Origin: Cryptomeria japonica
Taxonomy: Eukaryota > Streptophyta > Pinopsida > Cupressales > Cupressaceae
Direction: 5' to 3'
Length of the DNA stretch: 64,000 nt
NCBI RefSeq assembly: GCF_030272615.1
Contig: NC_081406.1
Span: 395,830,439 to 395,894,438, forward strand
Of the stretch, positions 33,504 to 43,612 are shown in pieces. A program made the translations under genes and the position numbers. The notes under the pieces are model-generated. The model worked only from the letters and a program-made list of their open reading frames with translations. It was not told the DNA's origin and did no database searches. The stretch's first letter is position 1, and each line of letters begins with the position of its first letter.

Positions 33504-34250
33504 TTATTTGGCCAAAGAAAGACTGGAATTAGATTTTATCATTTTAGGGATAGAGATTTTATCTATAGCCTCAACTCCATCTAGATCAATCTTAATCTTG
33601 TCTTGAGAAACTATATGTCCCGACAATTTACCTTCAGTAACAACAAAATGAAATTTCTTAGGATTTAGTGAAATGCCATATTCCAATGCCTTGGTGAATA
33701 TTTTTTTCCAAATGCATATAGTGATCTTTCGCCTTCTTTGAATATGCAGTCAGATCATCTTGGTAAATCACCATTATAATATTGATCAGATCTGCACAGG
33801 CTATATCCATCGCCCTTTGAAATGTTGCTCCTACATTGGTAAGACCAAATGGCATCCTGACATAAACATAAGTTTACCAAGGAGTGGTGAATGCAATTTT
33901 GTACTGTTCAGACTCTTTGATCTTGACTTGATTATAGCCTGAAAAGCCATCAATCATAGATAACAATTCACATCCAATCACCTTATGTAGCAAAGCTTCC
34001 ATATTGGGCAATTGATAGTTGTCTTTTAATGATGATATATTCAAATTCTTGAAATCGACACATAATCTTATATCACCATTTTTATTCATCACAAGTACCA
34101 AGTTGGAAACCCATGACGAGTGTCTAATAGGTTTTATTATACCACCATCTTTAAGTTTCCGCAACTCTTCCTGCATTTTTCGGTGCCAACATGGGATTTA
34201 TAGGCCTTTGCTTTTACCTAAAAGGTTTTGCATCAGGTTTCAACAAAATT
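33504..34250 (-). pseudogene. Gypsy reverse transcriptase
   Basis: Fragments in more than one frame (34176-33874, 33855-33658, 33686-33504). They show LKDGGIIKPIRHSSWVSNLV, RLCVDFKNLN, SMIDGFSGYNQ, MPFGLTNVGATFQRAM and the active site YQDD, i.e. the full order of RT blocks with YxDD preserved. A frameshift occurs near 33860-33880. The last fragment has the FHFV and GHIVS motifs that follow the palm. Confidence 0.88.
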
Positions 34251-34382
34251 TCATGCTAAACCAAATCTTCCTTGTAAGCTTTAAGATCATCATAAGACTA
34301 GGCAAATACATGTTTGTATTTTATGAGCAAGTCTATAAGCATTTGTCTAATCTTTGGACTGATCCTTTTACCAATATACACC

Positions 34383-35940
34383 TGTAGACACCTAAAAATG
34401 GTCAACGCTTGCGGAATCATACTTTAACATTGGCGCATTGTCTCATTTTAGAGTTTTGCGTCGCATTAACATTTTCTCCTATGTCACGCACTTGGTCTTT
34501 ATCATTTGCGAGCATCGAGTCCTTCTTCTGCATTCTTCATTTTCTCACTTTCGAATTTGGTCTTGTCGATAACAATATCAGTCATGATTTTGGTCAATCT
34601 TATCCTGTCACATCAATGTGCGTGCTAATTTGTCATCATTTTGGACATCGTCAATCCTAATTAGGGTTTTGTCCTCTTGTCGATCTTGTCATCATACGAT
34701 CGATTTGTCATCGATCGTTATCATTTTCAATCTTGTCGTTTTGCAATCTATTTTGTCATCGATCCTCGATCCTTGTCTTCTTGTCAATTTTGTCATTTTT
34801 GCGATCGATTTGTCATCAATCGTTGTCCTTCTCAATCGTGTCAAATTGGATCAATTTGTCATTGTTTCTCGTCAATTGGTGCATTTATCAATCAAATCAT
34901 TTATCACATTGGTTCTTTGTCAGTCAGAATCATGATTAAATCGAATCGATATCGATTATCCTTTGTCAAGACCTAATTGTCATCTTTGCATTTCTAATTC
35001 ATCTTCTAGGGTTTTATGACTTATTCAATTAATCCTGTTTGTCATTTCTCTCTCTAGGTTAAATAAATTATTTATTTATCCTAGGTCTTCGAGTCACAAT
35101 TAAATGTTTATTTAATTGGCTAATTATTCCTCTTTTTGTGAATTAATTAATAAATGACAAATTATTAATTAATTTACCTAATTTCACATCATTCCTAATT
35201 TCCTAAATTCCTCAATTTCTAAATTCCCTCTTTGTGAATTAATTAATAAATGAAAAATTATTAATTCATTCACTAATTTTCTAATTTCCTCATTTTTCTA
35301 ATTTTCTAATTCCTATTTTCTATTTTTCTATTTTTCCTAATTTCTAATTCAATTTCCTCCTATTTTTCTCCTAATTTCATGGGAATGACATTTCAATTTG
35401 TCATAATTTGTCATAATTGACAATCAATCAATTTTTGACATAGAAATTTGTCATAATTTTGTCATAATCATCAATCAATCAATTTTGCATAGAAAGTGCA
35501 TAATTTGTCATAATTGACATTTTTGATTTACAATTTCCATTTGAATCTCTTCATGCTAATTTGATCATCTCTCCAATTTGTCTATAAATTGGATGAATTT
35601 CTTCAATCTTGGCTAATAATTACTTGTTTTGAATTACTTTGTCAATCACGCTTCGAGTATTCTTGAGCAATCATCTTGTCTACTTGCTTTCATATCATGA
35701 TCATGCACTTGTAGGTGAGATCCACAAACAAAGGCTATTTGGAGAAGAAAGAAGGACAATGGAGCCGCATGAAGAAGACATTCGAATCTGCATCTGGTTT
35801 GCTTAGTTTTTAGTTTTGAATGTTTTGTTTTCATGTCTCTATTGAGTGTAATTAGGATAGATCATTGCATTTTAGTTTTCGTGATTGAGCTAAGATTAGT
35901 ATTTTGATTTGCTTTGATGATTTCCGATTTCCTAGCTACA
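34383..35940 (+). mobile_element. Solo LTR inserted into gypsy pol
   Basis: Starts TGTAGACACCTAAAA and ends CCTAGCTACA, with perfect terminal TGTAG/CTACA inverted ends and a perfect 5-bp duplication ACACC (34378-34382 and 35941-35945). It interrupts the gypsy pre-RT coding frame. A TATA-like TATAAAT lies at 35583-35589. The interior holds degenerate words around GATCGATTTGTCATC (34600-34890) and AT-rich near-duplicates (35135-35280). Confidence 0.93.
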
Positions 35941-35945
35941 ACACC

Positions 35946-36425
35946 TTCTTTGGAGCATTGTTAGTTCCTAAATTTATTTCTTTCAAATCCTGATTGTTGA
36001 TAGAAGCTGCCTTAATATTCAATCCGTCCTTTCCATCAAAGACCCATTCTAAAGCTACCAAGCCTTTTGGTATCTTATTAGTATTTAATTGTACCACTTC
36101 ATTCCCAAATATTGTCTACTTGTCGTCCACAACTTGAACCAGAAAACATTACAATCTATCTCATGTTATTCATACTGGTCTATGTAATGCAAGAACTTTA
36201 ACAAATAATCATCATCGTTAAAAACCTGCCAATGATATATGTTATTAGGTACTGAAGGCCGTATTTTGGTTTCTACTTCTATGATACCAGCAAGGGTCAA
36301 GTCATTATGTCTCAAAGCAACATTTGCCAAGAAGTTGGCCACTATATTCTTTTATCTTTCAACCCAATCAATTGAAAAGGCATTACACATTTCTATTGAG
36401 TCCCATATGTCATGTTTGTACTGTT
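35946..36425 (-). pseudogene. Gypsy pol segment upstream of RT
   Basis: Minus-strand translation shows FSIDWVERQKNIVAN, HWQVFNDDDYLL and EWVFDGKDGL. Across the solo LTR it continues into YIGKRISPKIRQML and LLIKYKHVFA, which directly precedes RT in plant gypsy elements. Several stops are present. The first block resembles the end of an RNase H-like domain, so the pre-RT part may be rearranged. Confidence 0.6.
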
Positions 36426-36439
36426 TTAGTCTTTTATTT

Positions 36440-38061
36440 TTGGATGAGTATTTGCAAACACTTTAGATATTACCTTATATATAACATTACATAATGAGAT
36501 CGGTCTATAATCCTTGAATGGTGAATAGGAGGCATTTTTAGGAACAAGAGCAATGACTGTGTTATTAATATCCTTGACATACCTCTTGTGAATACATAAG
36601 TCCTCCACCATTCTCCACATTTCGTTGCCCACAAAGTGCCAACATTTTTGAAAGAATTTAGCAGGGAATCCATTAGGTCATGGGGCCTCCTCTAGATGAA
36701 TTTTGAATTGCGCATCCCTAACTTCCTCCATAGTTATCAGTTCACAAATAATTATATTGTCTTCCTTTTAAACTAACCTCGGGATATAATCCATAGCAGA
36801 ACAAGGATCAACCCTTATGATATTACTACCCAGAATTCCTCTAAAGTATTCCATCGCTTTTGCACCCACCTAATTGATATCTAAGGCCATACTCCCATCA
36901 CTTTTGCATATCTCATTAACTTTGTTTGTGGTTTTGCGGGCATTGACAAAAGAGTGAAATAATTTTGTATTGGTGTCCCCCTCCTTCAATCAGACCTCTC
37001 TAGATTTATCCTTCCAATAGATTTCCTCCCTTGACAAAACCTCTTGTAGTTCTGCAGTCAGTTCCTTCTCTTGGTCGAAGTATTCCTTGAACACGCTATA
37101 CTAAATGACTTTCTCATTTAAGCTCTCTAAATCTTTTTCAATTTTGGCCTTTTCTGAAAATATGTTCTTAAAAACTGCTTTGTTCCATTCTTTGATATTG
37201 AGTTTGATATATTGTAGTTTGTTAGTGAATCTGAAACTCCATGATCCACTAATCCTGCAATCCTTCCACTATACCTCGATAAGGGATAGTAGATTGTTAT
37301 CATGCCGCCAAATGCTTTCAAACTTAAAGCTTGTTTGAAGGCCATTCTGATTGCAACAAATATCCAACTCCACTAGCCAATGATTAGACACTGAGATGGG
37401 CAAAATCTTGGCTCCCAGGGAAATAAAATTGTTTAATCACTTCAGAGAAACCAGGAAATGCTCTAATTTTTCAACAATGTTCAGAAAATATCTCTTGCGA
37501 TTAGACCAAGTGTAGACATCGTTCGATGTTTGACATTCCATTAAGTTTGTGCTTGCCATAAATTCCCCAAAGTCCCTCATGTTTTGATTGGTTCTAAGGC
37601 TGCCACCAAGTTTTTTCTTAAACATCTAGGATTGCATTAAAATCACCACCCACTATAAATTTAGTCCCCATATGCCTCCCTATGATTTCCAAGATGGCAT
37701 GCCATGTGGCAACTTTGTCACATGTCTTGATGGGCCCATATACACAAATTGCAATAAAGCTTTCGTTTAAAGAGAGTGAATATGCTTTGGTGGCAATCCA
37801 ATTATGATTCACCACCAAGACATCCATAGTTAAATCTTTGTCCTTCCATATGATACCAATTCCACACGCCGATCCAATAGATTGTTGAAAGAACCCATTC
37901 CACCATTTGCAGTATGCCAGAATTTTTGACCCCCCCTCACCCGACAATTTTGTTTCCCGAAGAAAGAACAAGTTTGTGGACATTATCTAGATTTGAAGTC
38001 TGACTAGGCACCTCTTGTCAAGGGCCCCGAGACCCCTGACATTCCAAGTGACGATCTTTAT
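36440..38061 (-). pseudogene. LINE III ORF2: endonuclease and partial RT
   Basis: The expected start is ATA at 38059-38061 in front of KIVTWNVRG, so the initiation codon is lost. An in-frame TAG follows at 37987. The endonuclease segment 37983-37618 is open and shows RETKL, SACGIGIIW, ICVYGPI and GGDFNAI. Fragments at 37625-37437 (including WSNRKRYF) and 37345-37127 follow. The RT N-terminus at 36632-36440 shows VIALVPKNA and DYRPISLCNVIYKVISKVFA. Many frameshifts occur between fragments. Confidence 0.8.
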
Positions 38062-38079
38062 TGTTTCCCAAGGGAGGGA

Positions 38080-39252
38080 TCTACTCCCTTGGTACTTGCT
38101 AATTTTTTTTAATGCTAGTATAATTCCTTTTTGTGGCTTCTTGTTCCCTTAATTCTTTAAGTGATTTCTTGCCTTTCCCTTTCTTTTGGCGGCCAATTTC
38201 AAAAATCTTGATGCCTTTGTCACGGATTGCGAGATGCATCTATCCTCAATGATATCTAGTTGATCTTCTGCCATTTCCTCATCCAACTCCTCATCAAGCT
38301 CATCATCATTGTCACATAAAATGGTATTGTCATTCACCATGTCAGTGTCTATCTATTTCTCCTCCATCAAAACATTTTCCATGCAAGCCAAAGTATTTCC
38401 TTCATTCTGTTTAATTAAGGCATCATTCCTATTTTGTTCAGGATATCTCACATCCCTAGGACCATCTTCCTTACTTTCATGTGGCTAAGTTTTTGAGACA
38501 CATTTGTCTTTTGTCCTAGGGGGAATTCTCACTTCCCTGTCGAATGATTCCTTTTGCCGCATTGCAGACAAAAAAACCTTTCTTCTTTAATTTCCATCAA
38601 CTGTATCTAGATAGCCTCGTGTGCCACCAATTTGATTTTCTTTGGAATTTTCCTAACAACCGCTACATCCAGTCTGGTATACAGATAAGAATCACCATTA
38701 ACAATGTCTGCATCAATGTCAACCAAATTCCCCAAAGATATGTTGATATTTTCTAGGGCAACTTCCGACCAGTACTCCATTGGTAGGTTATTAAGTTGAA
38801 TCCAGATTGGCTTGTCATAGGGTTCCAAATTTAGGGGGTTGAAGTTTCGGTGCCATTTTTACATATAAACTAGGCGTGAGTCAATTTTCTAGAGTCCTCC
38901 ATTCAAGTCTCTCTTGTTGTTCTTTCGATCCAAAAATCACTATGAAGAAACCCTTGGGTAAGAATTTGGTGATTTGGGGTGTTTTCCATGTTGCATCTAT
39001 CCAATTCTAAATTTTGCATCTTTCATATCTCGGCCCTACAATTTGACCGATTATGGCCAAATCCTTTAGGAACCCGAGAACCTCCTCGACTTCATCTGTT
39101 ACTTCCACGGTCTGGAATTCCTCCTACTTATCTCCTCCTCGAAAATTCTTGCCTTTGTTGATTTCTCCGTTCAGGTTTTGCCCTGGCTAGGGTGCAAGGG
39201 AGATCTTCTACGTTGTCACACCCAACAAATTTTCCTTTTCGCTTTGTGTCAT
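38080..39252 (-). pseudogene. LINE III ORF1 (DUF4283-like, zinc knuckle)
   Basis: Begins at ATG 39252 (MTQSEKEN). The region 39060-38620 carries the ORF1 fold: FLPKGFFIVIFGSKEQQERL, then PYDKPIWIQLNNLPMEYWS and DIVNGDSYLYTRLDV. Near 38565 a CLQCGKRNH stretch looks like a degraded CCHC zinc knuckle. An acidic tail (38340-38180) with DDELDEELDEEMAEDQ follows. Stops and frameshifts break the frame. Confidence 0.72.
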
Positions 39253-39260
39253 CTTTTTTT

Positions 39261-40627
39261 TTCTATTGATTCTTACACTTGTTCTTCAATAATTATTTAA
39301 TATTAATTATAATATGATAATATAATAAAATTTTTAGGAATAATTTTACCTATATTTCTCCAAAGATAGGTAAGCTAGTATTAATTGCAATATTATAATA
39401 TAATAATGACTTAATATTAATTAAAATAAAAATAATTGTCTTAATAATGATATCTATGAATGTTTTTTAAATTATTTTTTCTATATAAGTATGCTAGTAT
39501 TATTAAAGACAACCAAATCAAAGAAAAAATAGAGGCTATACAAATTTTACCATAAAATATATAATTAAACACAACTTAATAATATTTTTTTATTATTAAA
39601 AATTTATAAAAATATAAATAGATTTAATATAAACTTAAAAATATATATATATTTTTCATGCAAATGTAAAACTCATCTTTTTATATATAGTTTGGTTAAA
39701 GTTCAGTAATAACAGTAGATTAAATTAGTGAGAGTGGAGGGAAGCATGAGTTGTAAAAGGAGATGAGACTAGCTACGTACGCTTTGGTTTAAATCAGTTT
39801 TTGTAAGGTAATAAGGAGCGTAATGTTGATACATCACATCGGCCACCATCGCTATTTTACCTGCTAATGTGGTAAGCAAACTAACTTTTCCTTTTTATCC
39901 TTATAAATTTCTGTAGTCGAAAGGAGAACTAAAGAATATAGAGTTTTTTGTCCGATGGTTTGTATCGACGTTTTATAATTTCAAAATACGAACAGAAGCG
40001 AACCTCCGTTACAAAACACCGCTCGAATCAAATTTGGTACTCGGTTTATACATAGGCATTTACTGTAGAATTAGTCTTGATGTCGCCGTGAAGAATCTTT
40101 TGCGCAGTGGGGGCTACGCAGCGCTGCTCAGAGAAATATGGGTGGAATTAAAAAAGCGGAGAAACCCTAGAAGAAGTATATTTGCAATTAGGGATTTTTG
40201 CCCATGAGAGAGATTTGAGGGTCTGCGAAGATAACAGTTAGGGTTTTTAGTGGTTTTTAAAATTAATTAAAAAAGAAGGAAAAAACATCTATCCGGCGGC
40301 AAACTCGGACAAGGTCCCTGATATGGTGTAAGGGTGAACGTTTTGAAAGGGCTTATAAATTATATAAGTATTTGTGATACATGCAGTCATATATTTTACT
40401 TTACTCTTGCATTCCTCAAGTGCAAGGGCTCGGCACTAAGATGAAGCCGCTGATTCGATTAAAACAACTTATTTCTATTTCTGAAATTTTTAAGCCTTTT
40501 CAAGGGTAATCCGGATCCGACTGCATTTCTGATTACGATGTGTCTCTTTCAGCGGATCTACTTCCTTGTCTTCCGGCTTGTTATCCAAGACCAACGTTTT
40601 TTTCTTTTTAGTTTTCATAATTTATTT
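39261..40627. other. Non-repetitive-looking region; possible gene 5' end, unproven
   Basis: 39261-39720 is very AT-rich and non-coding. From about 39740 to 40520 composition becomes more mixed, with AAACCCTAG (near 40163), TTAGGGTTTTT (near 40238) and TATAAATTATATAAG (near 40352). A plus-strand ATG at 40441 opens 22 codons to a stop. I cannot identify a protein. Confidence 0.25.
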
Positions 40628-40775
40628 CTCTTTTTAGGGTCCTCTGCTTTGTTACATTTTGTTCAAAGATAACAGAAAAGGTGACCCATCTGTTACATAC
40701 CCTCTTTTTAGGGTCCTCTGCTTTGCTACGTTTTGTTCAAAGATAATAGAAAAGGTGACCCATCTGTTACGTACC
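40628..40775 (+). repeat. 74-bp tandem duplication, two copies
   Basis: Copies at 40628-40701 and 40702-40775 begin CTCTTTTTAGGGTCCTCTGC. They differ at about four sites, all transitions. Confidence 0.95.
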
Positions 40776-43194
40776 CATAAGAACAATAACCTCTGCAACT
40801 AAAATTACTCCCTCATGGTTCTCTGTCTAAATAAAGCCCTGCACTACATAGCTAGTCCTCCATGAAGCATCTTCACAAGTCTAGTTTTGCAATTTTGATT
40901 ACTCGAAATTTTCTTTATTTTGCAGACTCATTGGCATGGAATGCGCAAAATTCTTAAACTTGTGCACTTCGTCTGTGGGTTGGTATGGTTTCACATGCTT
41001 TAAATACCAAGATGGTCATGGGCAAACCCTCCTTTTTAGCAATTTCTGAGCTACGGATAAAGATTCTGAAATTTTCATTCAAGGAAAAGACCAGGCCTTT
41101 GAACTACGACTACACTAGTCTGCATGGAAAAGCAATAGAATCCAAAGGGTCTTTGCTCTGAATCATTGACGAGGTGGAGGCACATAATAATGCATGAACA
41201 ACTTGTTGGCGATATAAATTGGGTTTCACAATCTTAAAGAATGCTCTTAAGACCTAAACCTCTGGACTTAGGTAGCTTTAGATCAGTAATGGAAGACTTA
41301 TGATTAGACTATGGGCAATTTTGGGCCAATTAACAAAAGTGGTCAATTCTTCTACACTTTTGGCTCTGTACATTCAAGCAGGGTACTCCCGAAATTCATT
41401 AGAGGACAGTTTAGGAAAAATGAAAAGCAAACTAGGTCACACAGCTTACACACAACCTGTGTATAAAGATATCCCAAAGAATTGTCGCTAAATAATATTT
41501 AGTGGTCCTGAAGATGCAAAGATCTCTTAACGAAGCAGATTGTTATAAGGTTATATATGCGACTAAAGATGCAAACAAGACTCATATCCCCAAAAGTGAT
41601 TTCGTTCATAGAGTTATACAGAACATATGATCTTTGAAAACCCATAAATGCATAACTGTCTAATGATGACTGATATGTGAAAGCTCCTAAAATATATTGC
41701 AGAGAGTAATATTATTGGATTATGTAGACCAGTAGGAGACTAAGTAACTAATCGTACAAAGGAGAAATGATATATTTCAAATATGGAAGGATCACTGTTG
41801 AAAGTTCTCACACGTGCAGTCTTAGCCCATTAGCAATATGTAAATCAACATAAAATAGAGAACCAGAAATGCATTTTAGATTCCCATTATATAACTAAGT
41901 TGAGTGATGGTTTGTTGGCCCGGCTGCCTTAACTACAATTCTATCTAAATGCACTTCACAAAATATTAGAAACTTCACATAACCGAATCTACTTTAACTA
42001 TCCATAGCCAATTAAGGAGACCTCATATGCTATAATGAAAGAATCTTTAAAGACTCAATAATATTTACAACCTCCACGTTAGTCAACTAATCAAAGACAA
42101 CAATAAATTAGAAAACGGAGCCTAGAGATGTTTACCTATCTCCTGAAATTCTCAGCTAACCATGGAGACGTTCAGATCATGGGGGGGATTTTTGTATGCA
42201 AGCACCTTCTCCAGATTTTACAGATGTGAGACAAAAAAATCAAACTTCTAAAGATTGACATATAAGAACATATGAGACCAAAGGATGCACACAACCGATT
42301 TTAATAGAGAAAGATCTAGCCATAATTTGATAAAGAAAAGCTATATTTATAGCTTATTGATTCTGCCCTAATTCTGATAAGTATCTGATATTTGTCTTAA
42401 CGAGGCATCACTTCTTTTCTTTTCTTTCAGGTACACTGTTCCTTTATTAAATCAAGAAAAGCTACATTTAAACCTTCTGCACAAGGCATCACTTCTTTTC
42501 TTTCAGGTACACTGTTTCTTTTTTTAAATTTGTTGCAACAACCTTTCCTTAACAGGTTCCTTTTTGCACTTTTGCAATTGGGCATTCAAATCATCTTAGT
42601 CTGGATAATAAATTCAATCTAGCTTCCTAGGACACATTTAATGCCTGTGGGCCTAATTGTGAAACACCCATGCTTCTTGTACTGCCAAATGTTCCTCAAG
42701 TTAGATATTTTCTAGAATGGAGGAAAAAGTCTTTGTCCGATGTGCACACATGGTGTCGCAGATATATGATCTCCTTGCTTTTCAGGTGCCAATTAATTGC
42801 TACAAAGTAGCACATTCTCAATCAAATCCTTTCCCTTGGGGTCCACAATCAGCAGGGGTACTATCTGATATTCAGTTACTCCTTAGCTATGTTTTTTTCA
42901 ATCAAGAACACAATGCCAAAATCCCAACCCCTACAATAAATCCACAAGTCACCATAGTGCCTTTGGCTGCTTTCACAAATCTCTCTACCAACTAAGATTT
43001 ATAATGCTTTCACTTTCTCGACTCAACTTGCAATTGAATTTTCCCTCAACAAAATCGTTGTTTTGTTGTTCTTTGCTCGAAAATTGGGAGGTGGTTTTGT
43101 TGGCTTAAAGCTTTTAAACATGGCTCTAAATTGGTGGCTTAGATAATCCTTACCTTTCAATCAATAGTTGCAGGTCGGGAGGCTGGGAGGCTTT
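40776..43194. other. Intergenic sequence, no gene seen
   Basis: ORFs of 63 and 92 codons (41300-41491 and 42717-42995) show no motif. A partial duplication, GGCATCACTTCTTTTCTTT plus CAGGTACACTGTT, occurs at about 42403-42442 and 42484-42512. Confidence 0.5.
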
Positions 43195-43612
43195 AACAAA
43201 ATGTTTGCTTTATACTTGGTTGATGTACTGCTACCAATTAGAACATGTCAAACATCATTTTCATTCATTTTACAGCAAAGTCTTTAGTTCACCAAGCATT
43301 AGCAGATCTGATGCCCATGTTCATAATTCTTTGAGATTAACAGCCTAGTTTCACATTTATCCTTTCAAAGAAATGACTGGCTTGAACAAAATGTTTGCTT
43401 TTTATACTTGGTAAAATGGCTTGAACAAAATGTTTGCTTTATACTTGGTTAATGTACTGTTACAATTAGAACATGCCAAACATCGTTTTCATTCATTTTA
43501 AAGCCAAGTCCTTCTGTCGCCAAGCACTAGCAGATCTGATGCCCAAGTTCATAATTCTTTGAGATTAATGGTCTAGTTTCACATTTATCCTTTCAAAGAA
43601 ATGATTGGCTTT
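43195..43612 (+). repeat. About 189-bp tandem repeat, 2.2 copies
   Basis: Unit 1 (43195-43383) and unit 2 (43424-43612) share AACAAAATGTTTGCTTTATA and TTCATAATTCTTTGAGATTA. A 39-base partial unit lies between them (43385-43423). Divergence is modest and mostly transitions. Confidence 0.9.

Larger units (their letters stand above)
31665..36430 (-). mobile_element. Ty3/gypsy pol remnant, minus strand, interrupted by a solo LTR
   Basis: Minus-strand order is a pre-RT segment, reverse transcriptase, RNase H, integrase zinc domain, integrase core, integrase C-terminus. That order (RT before integrase) identifies Ty3/gypsy. The coding sequence is split by the solo LTR at 34383-35940 and rejoins exactly when the LTR and one duplication copy are removed. 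Both element LTRs are missing or unrecognised. The 5' side abuts LINE III near 36430. Confidence 0.85.
36440..39260 (-). mobile_element. LINE III, 5' part of a decayed L1-type LINE
   Basis: Minus-strand order is ORF1 (39252 to about 38080), endonuclease (38061 to about 37430) and the N-terminal part of RT (to about 36440). The RT palm, zinc finger, RNase H and 3' end are missing: LINE sequence stops in an AxxxxPKIKD stretch and gypsy sequence begins. The junction is a deletion or recombination point. Confidence 0.82.

Noticed and set aside
40441-40509. Short first exon starting MKPLIRLKQL
   Set aside because: Only 22 codons; the donor-like GGGTAATC and possible downstream acceptors are too weak to call a gene from sequence alone.
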